Of a stretch of DNA of 64,000 nt, positions 1-9,432 are shown in pieces. Each line of letters begins with the position of its first letter. Position 1 is the first letter of the stretch. Both the position numbers and the translations under genes were made by a program. The stretch comes from Gemmobacter sp. (GTDB lineage: Bacteria; Pseudomonadota; Alphaproteobacteria; Rhodobacterales; Rhodobacteraceae): assembly GCF_034676705.1 (NCBI RefSeq), contig NZ_JAUCBS010000013.1, positions 2,274,501-2,338,500 of the forward strand, read 5' to 3'. The notes below the pieces were generated by a model, which saw only the letters and a list, made by a program, of their open reading frames with translations, did no database searches and was not told where the DNA came from.

Positions 1-718
1 AGAGGTGATCGCCGGTGGTGAAGGCATGCACGTCAAAGCCGTTGCCCATGCGGATATCCATGTCCCGCCCTTTCGCAATGCGTTCGGCCCGGTCGAAATC
101 GGCCGGCCAGGTCAGTTTCAGATTGTCCTCGTCGCCCTCGACGATGGCAACGTCAAGGCCCGCGGCGCGCGCCACCTGAACATCATCGGCGGCACCGCCG
201 GGATGGGCGGCATGGGCGGCGGCAATCGCATCATAGTGAAAGGCCTGCGGGGTTTGCGCGCGGTAAAGCGACGCACGGTCCTGCACGCCGGCGACAAGGC
301 CGCCTTCCCCACGCCACAGCGCATCGGTGACGGCCAGCGCGGGGGCCGCGCCCGGGTGCCGGTCCAGCGCGGCCAGCAACCGCCCGATCATCGCGGCACC
401 GGGAAAGGGCCGGGCGCCATCATGGATCAGCACATGGGCGGGCGGATCCGCCGCCAGCGCCGCCAGCCCGCTGCGCACCGAGTGCTGGCGCTCGTCGCCC
501 CCTGTCAGGCCAACCACCTGCACGCCTTGCGGAATATCGGCGCGGCCCATGTCGTCGGGGTGCAGCACCAGCACGATCCGCGCCACCCCCGCGCCTTGCA
601 AGGACGCCACGGCATGGGCCAGCACCGGCCGGCCGGCCAGCGGCCGCCACTGCTTGGGCAGGCCCCCGCCCATCCGGGTGCCGCGCCCCGCCGCCACGAT
701 GATCGCTGCCACGCCCAT
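1..718 (-). CDS. ispDF: Bifunctional IspD/IspF isoprenoid enzyme (partial)
   Basis: Two steps of the methylerythritol phosphate pathway: IspD makes CDP-methylerythritol and IspF cyclises its phosphorylated form. The ATG is at 718 on the minus strand and 239 codons lie in the window before the left edge cuts the gene. Residues 1-219 are IspD, opening with the nucleotide-binding signature AAGRGTRMGGGLPKQW. IspF begins near residue 220 in the same frame with MDIRMGNGFDVHAF, whose Asp and His belong to the IspF metal site. Fusion of the two domains is usual in Alphaproteobacteria. The gene is divergent from dusB; the 206-base gap (719-924) holds their promoters, none of which I can place with confidence. 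Confidence 0.93.
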   Translation of the reverse strand, partial: MGVAAIIVAAGRGTRMGGGLPKQWRPLAGRPVLAHAVASLQGAGVARIVLVLHPDDMGRADIPQGVQVVGLTGGDERQHSVRSGLAALAADPPAHVLIHDGARPFPGAAMIGRLLAALDRHPGAAPALAVTDALWRGEGGLVAGVQDRASLYRAQTPQAFHYDAIAAAHAAHPGGAADDVQVARAAGLDVAIVEGDEDNLKLTWPADFDRAERIAKGRDMDIRMGNGFDVHAFTTGDHL

Positions 719-924
719 GCTGCCACATCCTTGTTGCGGCCCCGTGCTACGCGCAAATCACCCCGGCTGTCCACCATAGCGATTGCACAATAAACAGGCA
801 TTGCATTACAAGAACCGCACAGTTGATCGGCATGTTCTGGCGCGCCACCGGCTTTTCGGATGGCCGCATGGACGCCCGGTTTCAGCATGCTTACCTAGGA
901 ACCAATCGCACAAGGAAAAGGCAC

Positions 925-1935
925 GTGACGATCGCTTTGGCAGACCTTCGTCTGGACCCGCCGGTGTTTCTTGCGCCCCTCGCGGGAATCACGGACTTGC
1001 CGTTTCGCCGCGTGGTTGCGGGATTCGGCGCCGGACTGGTCGTGTCTGAAATGATCGCCAGCCAGGAGGTGGTGCAGGGCCGCCCGCTGGCCCGTGCCAA
1101 GGCGGAACTTGGTTTTGGCGAGGCGGCGACATCGGTGCAGCTGGCAGGCCGCGATCCCTATTGGCTGGCCGAGGCGGCGCGCTATTGCGAGGCGCAGGGC
1201 GCAAGGATCATCGACATCAACATGGGTTGCCCGGCGAAAAAGGTCACCTCGGCCAGCGGGAACGGCGCCTGCGGATCGGCGCTGATGCGCGAACCCGACC
1301 TGGCGCTGCGGCTGATTCAGGCTGTGGTAGATGCGGTGCAGGTGCCGGTCACGCTGAAGATGCGGCTGGGCTGGGATGATGACAGCCACAATGCCCCCGA
1401 AATCGCGGCACGGGCGGAATCGGCCGGCATCCGCATGGTGGTGATCCACGGCCGCACGCGCTGTCAGTTCTACAAGGGGCAGGCGAACTGGGCGGCCATC
1501 CGGCCCGTGGTGCAGGCGGTGGGCATTCCGGTGATTGCGAACGGCGACATCGTGGATGCGGTCACCGCGCGTGCGGCGCTGGCGCAAAGCGGGGCCGCCG
1601 GGGTGATGGTGGGGCGCGGCGCCCAAGGCCGCCCCTGGGCGCTGGCCCAGATTGCCGCCGCGCTGCATGGCCGGCCAGCCCCGCAGGTGCCGCAGGGTGC
1701 CGCGCTGGCCGATCTGGTCGAAGGGCATTATCAAGCCATGCTGGCATTCTACGGCCCCGATCTGGGCCTGCGCGTGGCGCGCAAGCAGCTGGGCTGGTAT
1801 CTGGACGAGGCGGCGGCCGATCCGGTGGCCCGCGCCCGCATCCTGACGCTGGCCGATCCGCAGGCGGTGGTGCTGGCGCTGCGGCAGGCGCTGACCGATG
1901 CGCCCGGCCCCCTTCCCGAAAGGCGCGCGGCATGA
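925..1935 (+). CDS. dusB: tRNA-dihydrouridine synthase DusB (NifR3 family)
   Basis: FMN- and NADPH-dependent enzyme that reduces uridine to dihydrouridine in tRNA. I chose the GTG at 925, giving 336 residues, because the family starts just before LDPPVFLAPLAGITDLPFRR and AAGGAAAAGG lies directly upstream; the frame is open back to an ATG at 823, which would add 34 atypical residues. The catalytic cysteine sits in NMGCPAKKV (about Cys102), and an FMN-phosphate loop follows at VIANGDI and MVGRGAQGRPW. The stop overlaps the ntrB start (ATGA), so it is translationally coupled to ntrB. This gene was first called nifR3 because it is cotranscribed with ntrBC in Rhodobacter. Confidence 0.95.
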   Translation: MTIALADLRLDPPVFLAPLAGITDLPFRRVVAGFGAGLVVSEMIASQEVVQGRPLARAKAELGFGEAATSVQLAGRDPYWLAEAARYCEAQGARIIDINMGCPAKKVTSASGNGACGSALMREPDLALRLIQAVVDAVQVPVTLKMRLGWDDDSHNAPEIAARAESAGIRMVVIHGRTRCQFYKGQANWAAIRPVVQAVGIPVIANGDIVDAVTARAALAQSGAAGVMVGRGAQGRPWALAQIAAALHGRPAPQVPQGAALADLVEGHYQAMLAFYGPDLGLRVARKQLGWYLDEAAADPVARARILTLADPQAVVLALRQALTDAPGPLPERRAA

Positions 1936-3008
1936 ACCTGCCTTCCCCCGGCATCATCTGGGCATCGCTGCCCGTTCCGGCCGTGCTTGTTGCCCCCGAC
2001 AACCGGATCGACGAGATCAACCCGGCGGCCGAACTGTTCCTCAACACCTCGGCCCGCAGCGTGCGGGGTATGCCGGTGCTGGACGTGCTGGCGGTGGATG
2101 CACCGCTGGACGAAGGCTTTGCCCGGGTGCGGGCCAATCAGGCGGCGCTGTTCATCAACGATGTCGATGTGACCAGCGGCGAAAAGCCCCCCGTGCAATG
2201 CACCATCCAGGTGGCCCCCATCCAGGATGCCCCCGATACGCTGCTGCTGCTGATCAACCCGCGCGAACTGGCCGACCGGCTGGGCCGCGGCACCGGGGTC
2301 AAGGCGGCGGCGAAATCGGCCATCGGCATGGCCGAGATGCTGGCGCATGAAATCAAGAACCCGCTGGCGGGCATTTCGGGCGCCGCGCAACTGCTGTCGA
2401 TGGGCCTGTCGGCCGAAGACCGCGAGCTGACCGACCTGATCGTCGAGGAAACCCGCCGCGTCGTGAAGCTGCTGGAACAGGTGGAGCAGTTCGGCAACAC
2501 CCGCCCGCCCGAACGCCAGGCGGTGAACCTGCACGATATCCTGGACCGCGCGCGCCGCTCGGCATTGGTGGGCTTTGGCAGCCACATGACCTTTGTCGAG
2601 GATTACGATCCCTCGCTGCCGCCGGCCTGGGCCGACCCCGACCAGTTGCAGCAGGTGTTCCTGAACCTGCTCAAGAACGCCTCCGAGGCCGCGCCCGAAG
2701 GGGGCACCATCCGGCTGCGCAGCTTTTACGACCACGGCCTGCGCCTGCGCCGGGCCGATGGCAGCGGGGCGGCGCTGCCGCTGAATGTGGAAATCATCGA
2801 CGATGGCCCGGGCATTCCCCCGGAAATCGCCGGAGAGGTGTTCGAGCCCTTCGTCTCGGGGCGCACGAACGGAACGGGCCTTGGCCTTGCGCTGGTGTCC
2901 AAGATCATATCCGACCATGACGGCTGGATCGTGCTGGATTCGGTGCCCGGACGCACCGTGTTCCGCATCTCGCTGCCCATGGTTCCGAAGGAACGGAGGA
3001 AAGGCTGA
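1932..3008 (+). CDS. ntrB: Nitrogen regulation sensor kinase NtrB
   Basis: Soluble histidine kinase/phosphatase that, under PII control, phosphorylates NtrC when nitrogen is short. The 358-residue protein has an N-terminal PAS-like sensor (about 1-120), a dimerisation/H-box at MLAHEIKNPLAGISGAAQLL with His139 as phosphoacceptor, an N box at NLLKNASEA (about 247), and G boxes at DDGPGIPP and GTGLGLALV. There are no membrane segments, as expected for NtrB. The start overlaps the dusB stop by 4 bases and the stop overlaps the ntrC start (TGATG), so dusB-ntrB-ntrC read as one operon. Confidence 0.96.
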   Translation: MNLPSPGIIWASLPVPAVLVAPDNRIDEINPAAELFLNTSARSVRGMPVLDVLAVDAPLDEGFARVRANQAALFINDVDVTSGEKPPVQCTIQVAPIQDAPDTLLLLINPRELADRLGRGTGVKAAAKSAIGMAEMLAHEIKNPLAGISGAAQLLSMGLSAEDRELTDLIVEETRRVVKLLEQVEQFGNTRPPERQAVNLHDILDRARRSALVGFGSHMTFVEDYDPSLPPAWADPDQLQQVFLNLLKNASEAAPEGGTIRLRSFYDHGLRLRRADGSGAALPLNVEIIDDGPGIPPEIAGEVFEPFVSGRTNGTGLGLALVSKIISDHDGWIVLDSVPGRTVFRISLPMVPKERRKG

Positions 3009-4387
3009 TGGATGGCACGGTTCTGGTCGCCGACGACGACCGCACGATCCGCACGGTGCTGACCCAGGCGCTGACGCGGGCGGGCTGCAAGGTCCATGCG
3101 ACCTCCTCGCTGGTCACGCTGTTGCGCTGGGTCGAGGAAGGCAAGGGCGATCTGGTGATCACCGATGTCATCATGCCGGATGGCAACGGCATCGACGCTC
3201 TGCCCAAGATCTCGCAGATGCGGCCCGGCATGCCGGTGATCGTGATCTCGGCGCAGAATACCATCATGACGGCGATTCAGGCGACCGAGGCCGATGCCTG
3301 GGATTACCTGCCCAAGCCCTTTGACCTGCCCGACCTGATGAAGCGTGCCGCCCGCGCGCTGGACGCCAAGAAAAAGATGCCCGCCCGCCCGCCGGGCGCC
3401 CCCATGGCGCCCGCGCGCGAAATGGGCGACGACCTGCCCCTGGTCGGGCGCACGGCGGCCATGCAGGCGCTGTATCGGCTGGTCGCACGGGTGATGAACA
3501 CCGACCTGCCCGTGCTGGTCACCGGCGAATCCGGCACCGGCAAATCGCTGATCGCCCGCGCGATCCACGATTTCTCCGACCGCCGCACGCAACCCTTTGT
3601 CGTGGCGCAGGCGGCCGACCTTTCGACCCCCGAAGGCACCGCCGCGCTGAAATCGCGCGCCCGGGGCGGCACGCTGGTGTTCGACGAGGTGGCCGATTAC
3701 GACGAGGAAATCCAGGCCCGACTGGTGCGGCTGATCGACGGGCTGGGCGATGGCGCGCCGCGGCTGATGGCCACCAGCCAGGTCGACCTGACCCGCCGGA
3801 TCGAGGATGGGCGCTTTCGCCAGGATCTGTATTACCGGCTGGGCGGCGTGACCATTCCGGTGCCTGCCCTGCGCGAACGGGTCGAGGACATCCTGCTGCT
3901 GGCCGAACATTTCCTGTCGCGCAGCAGCCGCGATGGATCGCCCCCCCGGCGCCTGTCGGCCGATGCGCGCGAACTGATGCGGGTCTATTCCTGGCCCGGA
4001 AACGTGCGGCAGCTGGAAAACGCCATCCGCCGGCTGGCGATCACCGCCACGGGCGAGGAAATCGGCCGGCTGGATGTGGAAATGGTGCTGGGAAACCAGC
4101 CGGCGGCCGAACCCCTGCGCGGCGGCGGCGACGGGGAAAAGCTGTCGACCTCGGTCGCGCGGCACCTGCAACGCTACTTCGACCTGCATGGCGGCGCCCT
4201 GCCGCCCCCCGGCGTCTACCAGCGCATCCTGCGCGAGGTCGAGGCCCCGCTGATCGAGATTGCGCTGGATGCCACCGGCGGAAATCAGGCAAAATGTGCC
4301 GATCTGCTGGGCATCAACCGCAATACCTTGCGCAAGAAGATCACCGACCTAGATATCCGCGTGACACGGCGCCGGAAGTTGATGTAA
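3008..4387 (+). CDS. ntrC: Response regulator NtrC, GAFTGA-less type
   Basis: Transcription activator for nitrogen assimilation genes, 459 residues. The receiver domain (1-115) has Asp53 in ITDVIMPDG and Lys103. The AAA+ domain has Walker A GESGTGKS (173-180) and Walker B GTLVFDEV (220-227). The C-terminal Fis-type helix-turn-helix is around NQAKCADLLGINRNTLRKKI. Between the Walker motifs the usual GAFTGA loop, which contacts sigma-54, is absent: the segment LSTPEGTAALKSRARGG replaces it and is shorter. Rhodobacter capsulatus NtrC has the same deletion and activates sigma-70 polymerase, so this protein probably does likewise (inference). An inverted repeat (CGTGGCCG at 4403-4410 with CGGCCACG at 4436-4443) lies just downstream. 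Confidence 0.96.
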   Translation: MDGTVLVADDDRTIRTVLTQALTRAGCKVHATSSLVTLLRWVEEGKGDLVITDVIMPDGNGIDALPKISQMRPGMPVIVISAQNTIMTAIQATEADAWDYLPKPFDLPDLMKRAARALDAKKKMPARPPGAPMAPAREMGDDLPLVGRTAAMQALYRLVARVMNTDLPVLVTGESGTGKSLIARAIHDFSDRRTQPFVVAQAADLSTPEGTAALKSRARGGTLVFDEVADYDEEIQARLVRLIDGLGDGAPRLMATSQVDLTRRIEDGRFRQDLYYRLGGVTIPVPALRERVEDILLLAEHFLSRSSRDGSPPRRLSADARELMRVYSWPGNVRQLENAIRRLAITATGEEIGRLDVEMVLGNQPAAEPLRGGGDGEKLSTSVARHLQRYFDLHGGALPPPGVYQRILREVEAPLIEIALDATGGNQAKCADLLGINRNTLRKKITDLDIRVTRRRKLM

Positions 4388-4493
4388 AACCGCAACACAC
4401 GGCGTGGCCGCCCTGCCAAGGCAACCACCAGGTAACGGCCACGTCCCGAGATGTTGAGGTTTGCGCGCGTAACAGCCCCAGACCTGTCAGTCA

Positions 4494-6788
4494 GTGCAGG
4501 CCACCACTGTGGCCGGAATGAAAGGGTCTGCGGTGCAGGGGACCGCGCTTCTGGGCTTCTGGGACCGGCTTTACAGCCTGCGTCGGTCCCGGGCCGTGCA
4601 GACCGGGGCCCGGCTGGGGCTGGTCGGCCTTGGTCCGCTGCTGGCCTTGCTGACCTTCCTGTTCCTTGGCCCCTTCGGCACCGGCACGTCGTCGAACGCG
4701 CTGCGCATCGTGCTGCTGGCCGATCTGGTCTATGTGCTGGTGGTGGCGGCGCTGGTGCTGGCCACGGTGCTGCGGGTGGTGGCGGCGCGGCGGGCGCAAA
4801 GTTCCGGCTCGCGGCTGCACCTGCGGTTGTCGGCGCTGTTCGCCGCCGTCGCGCTGGTGCCCACGGTGCTGGTGGCGATCTTTGCCGTGCTGACGATCAA
4901 CGTGGGCCTTGAAGGCTGGTTTTCCGACCGGGTGCGCAATGTGGTCGGTGCCTCGCGCGCGGCGGCAGAGGCCTATGAATTCGAACAGCGCCGCGACTTG
5001 ATCGCCGATGCCCGGACCCTGGCCGCCCGCATCGGGCTGGCCTATCAGGCGGGGCTGGTGGGCGATGACGGCGGGTTGCGGCAGCTGCTGACCGCCGAAC
5101 AGGCCCAGGTCCAGCGCGGCCTGCGCGAGGCATTCCTGGTCGATGGCACCGGCGAGATCCGGGCGCGGGGCGAACGGTCCTATCTGTTCGATTTCGAAAA
5201 ACCGGGGGCCGAGGATCTGGCCCGTGCCGCCGCCGGCGAAACCGTGGTGATCCGCGACTGGCCGAACAACGAATTCCGCGCGCTGATGGCGCTGCCGGGC
5301 TATGTGGACCGGCTGCTGTATGTCAGCCGCGATGTCGATGGCAAGCTGTTGCAATTGCTGGACGAAACGCAGGAAAGCGTGCGCCTCTACAACCAGCTGG
5401 AGGCCGATCGCGGCACGCAGCTGTTCCAGTTCGGCCTGCTGTATCTGGGCTTTGCGCTGATCCTGATTCTGGCCGCCGTCTGGATGGGGCTGTGGATTGC
5501 GGAACGGCTGGCCCAGCCGGTGGGCGATCTGGCCGGGGCGGTGGCGCGGGTGGGGCAAGGCGATTTCGACGTGCGGGTGAAACCGGCCGATACCGGCGAT
5601 GAAATCGCCACGCTGGGCCAGTCGTTCAACCGCATGACCCGCCAGCTGAAGGGCCAGCGCGACGCGCTGGTGGCCGGCCACCGCGAAACCGAGGTGCAGC
5701 GGCGGCTGTTCGATTCCGTGCTGTCCTCGGTCACGGCAGGGGTGATCGGGCTGGATGCGGGGGGGCAGGTCGTGTTCCTCAACCGCTCGGCCCGCCGCTT
5801 GCTGGACCTGACCGCCGATGGCGATACGGGCCAGCCGCTGGCGCTGGTGGTGCCGGAATTCGCCGCCCTGCTCGACCGCGCGCGCGACAGCGGGCAGGCC
5901 GTGCAAGAGGAAATCCGCCTGACCCGCAAGGGCCGCATGGAAAGCCTGCTGGTGCGCATGGCAGCCCGCGCCGCCGAAGATGGCGCGCGCGAAGGGTTCG
6001 TGGTGGCCTTCGACGATGTGACCGAACTGGTCAGCGCACAGCGCATGGCCGCCTGGGGCGACGTGGCCCGCCGCATCGCGCATGAGATCAAGAACCCGCT
6101 GACCCCGATCCAGCTGTCGGCAGAACGCATCCGCCGCCGCTTTGGCCCCCGGCTGGGCGAAGAGGATCACGACGCGCTGGAAAATCTGGTCGATGTGATC
6201 GTGCGCCAGACCGGCGATCTGCGCCGCATCGTGGACGAGTTTTCCAAATTCGCCCGCATGCCCGAACCCGAGACCCGCGACGAGGATCTGGTGAAACTGG
6301 TGCGTGATGCGCTGACCCTGCAAGAGGCGGGCCAACCCGGCGTCCGCTTTGCCATGGATCTGCCATCGGCGCCCATCGTGCTGCCGCTGGATTCCACCAT
6401 GATCGGGCAGGCGCTGACAAACCTGTTGAAGAACGCAGGCGAAGCCATTGAAACATTGCAGGAAAATGGCGCACCCAACGGGCATGCGCCGGAAATCCGG
6501 GTAGATCTGGCAACCGAGGCGGGCGTTGCGGTGTTGAGGATTGCCGACAATGGGTCGGGCCTGCCCGAAGACCGCGCCCGCCTGTTCGAACCCTATGTGA
6601 CGACGCGGGCCAAGGGCACCGGGCTGGGCCTGCCCATCGTTCGAAAGATCATCGAGGAACACGGCGGCACGCTGGCGCTGCTGGATGCACCCGTTTTCGG
6701 CGGCGCCGACCGCCCCGGCGCCATGGCGGAAATCCGCCTGCCGCTGGCGGCGCCGGCCCCCGCCCGCCGGGCGCGCAAAGGACAGTAA
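4494..6788 (+). CDS. ntrY: Membrane sensor kinase NtrY
   Basis: Histidine kinase of the NtrYX pair, linked in alphaproteobacteria to nitrogen and redox responses. About 764 residues from the GTG at 4494; an ATG eight codons in (4518) is an equally possible start, and neither has a strong ribosome site. There are three N-terminal membrane segments (about 38-61, 69-95 and 110-135), a periplasmic sensing region, and a fourth membrane segment near 310-335. A HAMP linker with GDFDVRVKPADTGDEI, a PAS domain, the H box RRIAHEIKNPLTPIQLSAER, an N box NLLKNAGEA and GTGLGLPIV follow. ntrX begins 11 bases after its stop, so the two are one unit. Confidence 0.95.
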   Translation: MQATTVAGMKGSAVQGTALLGFWDRLYSLRRSRAVQTGARLGLVGLGPLLALLTFLFLGPFGTGTSSNALRIVLLADLVYVLVVAALVLATVLRVVAARRAQSSGSRLHLRLSALFAAVALVPTVLVAIFAVLTINVGLEGWFSDRVRNVVGASRAAAEAYEFEQRRDLIADARTLAARIGLAYQAGLVGDDGGLRQLLTAEQAQVQRGLREAFLVDGTGEIRARGERSYLFDFEKPGAEDLARAAAGETVVIRDWPNNEFRALMALPGYVDRLLYVSRDVDGKLLQLLDETQESVRLYNQLEADRGTQLFQFGLLYLGFALILILAAVWMGLWIAERLAQPVGDLAGAVARVGQGDFDVRVKPADTGDEIATLGQSFNRMTRQLKGQRDALVAGHRETEVQRRLFDSVLSSVTAGVIGLDAGGQVVFLNRSARRLLDLTADGDTGQPLALVVPEFAALLDRARDSGQAVQEEIRLTRKGRMESLLVRMAARAAEDGAREGFVVAFDDVTELVSAQRMAAWGDVARRIAHEIKNPLTPIQLSAERIRRRFGPRLGEEDHDALENLVDVIVRQTGDLRRIVDEFSKFARMPEPETRDEDLVKLVRDALTLQEAGQPGVRFAMDLPSAPIVLPLDSTMIGQALTNLLKNAGEAIETLQENGAPNGHAPEIRVDLATEAGVAVLRIADNGSGLPEDRARLFEPYVTTRAKGTGLGLPIVRKIIEEHGGTLALLDAPVFGGADRPGAMAEIRLPLAAPAPARRARKGQ

Positions 6789-6799
6789 GGGAGACGACC

Positions 6800-8176
6800 A
6801 TGGCCGACATCCTGATCGTGGACGACGAACGCGACATCCGCGAACTTATCTCGGACATCCTCAAGGACGAGGGCTACAAGACCCGGCTGGCCGCCAATTC
6901 CGACGACTGCATGGAGGCGGTGAACACCGAGCCGCCGGCGCTGATGATCCTGGACATCTGGTTGAAGGACAGCCGGATGGACGGGATCGACATTCTGAAA
7001 ACCATCAAGCGCGACAATCCGGGGATCCCGGTGGTGATCATCTCGGGGCATGGCAATATCGAACTGGCGGTCGCGGCGATCAAGCAGGGCGCCTATGACT
7101 TCATCGAAAAGCCGTTCAACATCGACCAGCTGATGGTGGTGGTCGGCCGTGCCATGGAAACCAGCCGCCTGCGGCGCGAGAATGTGGAACTGCGGCGGCG
7201 CGACCTGACGACATCGGATCTGATCGGCAATTCGGTGGCGTTCCGCGCGCTGAAAGCGCAGCTGGACAAGGTGACGAAATCGAACGGCCGCGTCATGCTG
7301 ACCGGCCCGTCCGGCGCCGGCAAAGAGGTTGCGGCGCGCTATATCCATGCCAATTCCAACCGGGCGGCGGGGCCGTTCGTTTCCGTCTCGGCCGCGACGA
7401 TCGAACCCGACCGGATGGAAGAGGTGCTGTTCGGCCGCGAGACGCCGGGCCGCGGGGTGGAAAAGGGCCTGCTGGAACAGGCGCATGGCGGCATGGTCTA
7501 TCTGGACGAGGTGGCCGACATGCCCCCCGGCACCCAGTCGAAGATCCTGCGCGTGCTGGTGGACCAGACCTTTCTGCGTGTCGGCGGCACCGACAAGGTG
7601 CGCGTGGACCTGCGGGTCATCTCCTCGACCACGCGGGATCTGCGGGCGGAAATCTCGGCCGGGCGGTTCCGGCAGGAGCTGTATGACCGGCTGAACGTGG
7701 TGCCGATCGCCGTTCCCGGCCTTGCCGAACGGCGCGAGGATATTCCGCTGCTGGCGCGCCATTTCATCGACGGGTTCCACCGCGCGCAGGGCCTGCCGCT
7801 GCGCGATATCGGGTCCGAGGCCGAGGCGATGTTGCAGACCATGGCCTGGCCCGGCAACGTGCGCCAGCTGCGCAACCTGATCGAACGGGTGCTGATCCTG
7901 GGCGATGGCGCCGATGCCATCGGCGTGCGCGAATTGCAGGGCGAGGCGGAACCGGCCAGCGACGAAGGCCGCCTGGTGCTGGGCGGCCAGCTGGCCACCC
8001 TGCCCCTGCGCGAGGCGCGCGAGCTGTTCGAACGCGAATACCTCCTGACCCAGATCCAGCGCTTTGGCGGCAACATCAGCCGCACGGCGAATTTCGTCGG
8101 CATGGAACGCAGCGCGCTGCACCGCAAGCTGAAATCGCTGGGCGTGGTCACCGGCAAGGGCAACCACGAGGACTGA
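6800..8176 (+). CDS. ntrX: Response regulator NtrX, GAFTGA-less type
   Basis: Partner of NtrY, 458 residues, with a clear ribosome site (AGGGAG) before the ATG. The receiver domain has Asp52 in MILDIWL and Lys104. The AAA+ domain has Walker A GPSGAGKE (about 169-176) and Walker B GMVYLDEVAD. The C-terminal DNA-binding helix is at NISRTANFVGMERSALHRKL. Where sigma-54 activators carry GAFTGA, this protein reads LFGRETPGRGVEKGLLEQ, so direct sigma-54 activation is unlikely (inference). Its stop codon lies inside a perfect palindrome shared with the convergent MFS gene. Confidence 0.95.
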   Translation: MADILIVDDERDIRELISDILKDEGYKTRLAANSDDCMEAVNTEPPALMILDIWLKDSRMDGIDILKTIKRDNPGIPVVIISGHGNIELAVAAIKQGAYDFIEKPFNIDQLMVVVGRAMETSRLRRENVELRRRDLTTSDLIGNSVAFRALKAQLDKVTKSNGRVMLTGPSGAGKEVAARYIHANSNRAAGPFVSVSAATIEPDRMEEVLFGRETPGRGVEKGLLEQAHGGMVYLDEVADMPPGTQSKILRVLVDQTFLRVGGTDKVRVDLRVISSTTRDLRAEISAGRFRQELYDRLNVVPIAVPGLAERREDIPLLARHFIDGFHRAQGLPLRDIGSEAEAMLQTMAWPGNVRQLRNLIERVLILGDGADAIGVRELQGEAEPASDEGRLVLGGQLATLPLREARELFEREYLLTQIQRFGGNISRTANFVGMERSALHRKLKSLGVVTGKGNHED

Positions 8177-8192
8177 GCCGGCGGCTCAGTCC
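8170..8192. terminator. Palindrome between convergent ntrX and MFS gene
   Basis: GGACTGAGCCG (8170-8180) and CGGCTCAGTCC (8182-8192) are perfect inverted repeats around one base. The TGA of ntrX and the TGA of the convergent MFS gene both lie in the arms. It can act as a hairpin for both transcripts, although no T-run follows on either side. Confidence 0.6.
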
Positions 8193-9364
8193 GTGCGGTC
8201 GCGGGAAAACGCATAGGCGGCACAGCCTGCCGCCATGATCAGCGCGAAAAACCCGAACAGCGCGCCATAGGCCGCCGCCGGTTCCGCCGCGCCTGCGGCC
8301 TGGGTGAACACCCGCCCCGAGATCACCTGCATCAGCCCCACGCCGCCGATGCCGAACAGGTTCAGGATCGTCACCCCGCGCCCCAGCAGATGCGGCGGAA
8401 AGAACGCCCGGCCATGCGCCATCAGCAGCGGAAAGGCCATGCCAAAGAACCCGACGGCGGCAATCAGCCCGACCGCGGCCCACCAGCCCGGCGCCGGCAT
8501 CAGCCACAGCAGCGCCAGAACCCCGGCACCGCACAGGTTGCCCAGCAGGTTCGGCCATTTGCGGGATCCGAAAATCCGGTCCATCGGGCCATAGGCGAAA
8601 TTGCCGGCCACCATGGCAAAGCCCATGATCAGCGTCACCGTGCCGATCTGCGCCGCACTTGCCCCCATCACATCGCTGAAATACGGGCCAACCCATAGCC
8701 CCCGGATGGCGGCCGACGGCGCATAGCCCACCGCCAGCAACAGAAAGATCGCCCACAGCGACGGGTTGCGCAGCACCTGCCCCAGCCCGCCCTGCCCGGC
8801 CACCACCGGCGCCGGCGGCGGATCCTGCACAAAGTGCCACATCGCCAGCGCCACCAGCAAGGTGACGCCCGCCAGCACCCACAGCGTGGGCCGCCAGCCG
8901 AACGCCTCGACCGCCAGCGACAAGGGCAGCGCGGCCCCCAGGTTGCCAAGGTTCCCGACCCCGATCAGCAGCCCGGCCAGCGTGCCGAAAACGGCAGGCG
9001 AATAGGTGCGGGCAAAGATGTAGAACGACGACATCAGCACAGGCGAGAATCCCACGCCGATCAGCGCCATCGCCAAAATCACCGCACCCGGCCCCTGCGC
9101 AGCGGCAAACAGCGCCACGCCCCCGGCCCCGGCCAGGCCCAGAATGCTGGCCACCGTGCGGCGCGGGCCGATGCGGTCCAGCGCGATGCCCACGGGGATC
9201 TGCATCGCCGCAAACACCAGGAACCACAGGCCCGAGGCATCGGCCAGCTGCGCCGGCGTCGCGCCCAGATCGGCCTGCAACACCGGCGCCAGCACCGCCA
9301 GAAACGCCCTGTAGAACTGGCTGAGCACATAGCCCAGCACCAGCGCGGCAATGCCGAACCTCAT
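8186..9364 (-). CDS. MFS family transporter
   Basis: Major facilitator superfamily permease of 392 residues with about 12 hydrophobic helices. The ATG at 9364 is chosen because AGGGAGGGA lies eight bases before it and the protein then opens directly with a membrane helix (MRFGIAALVLGYVLSQFYR); an in-frame ATG at 9421 would add a polar 19-residue leader. The loop between helices 2 and 3 carries GIALDRIGPRRTVA, the MFS motif A equivalent. The substrate cannot be told from sequence. It is convergent with ntrX and separate from the gene upstream. Confidence 0.85.
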   Translation of the reverse strand: MRFGIAALVLGYVLSQFYRAFLAVLAPVLQADLGATPAQLADASGLWFLVFAAMQIPVGIALDRIGPRRTVASILGLAGAGGVALFAAAQGPGAVILAMALIGVGFSPVLMSSFYIFARTYSPAVFGTLAGLLIGVGNLGNLGAALPLSLAVEAFGWRPTLWVLAGVTLLVALAMWHFVQDPPPAPVVAGQGGLGQVLRNPSLWAIFLLLAVGYAPSAAIRGLWVGPYFSDVMGASAAQIGTVTLIMGFAMVAGNFAYGPMDRIFGSRKWPNLLGNLCGAGVLALLWLMPAPGWWAAVGLIAAVGFFGMAFPLLMAHGRAFFPPHLLGRGVTILNLFGIGGVGLMQVISGRVFTQAAGAAEPAAAYGALFGFFALIMAAGCAAYAFSRDRTD

Positions 9365-9432
9365 GCAGATCCCTCCCTGTCCCTGAGGCCGGAGATTGGC
9401 CGCGCGACCGGGCAGATGCAAGGGCCGGCGGT

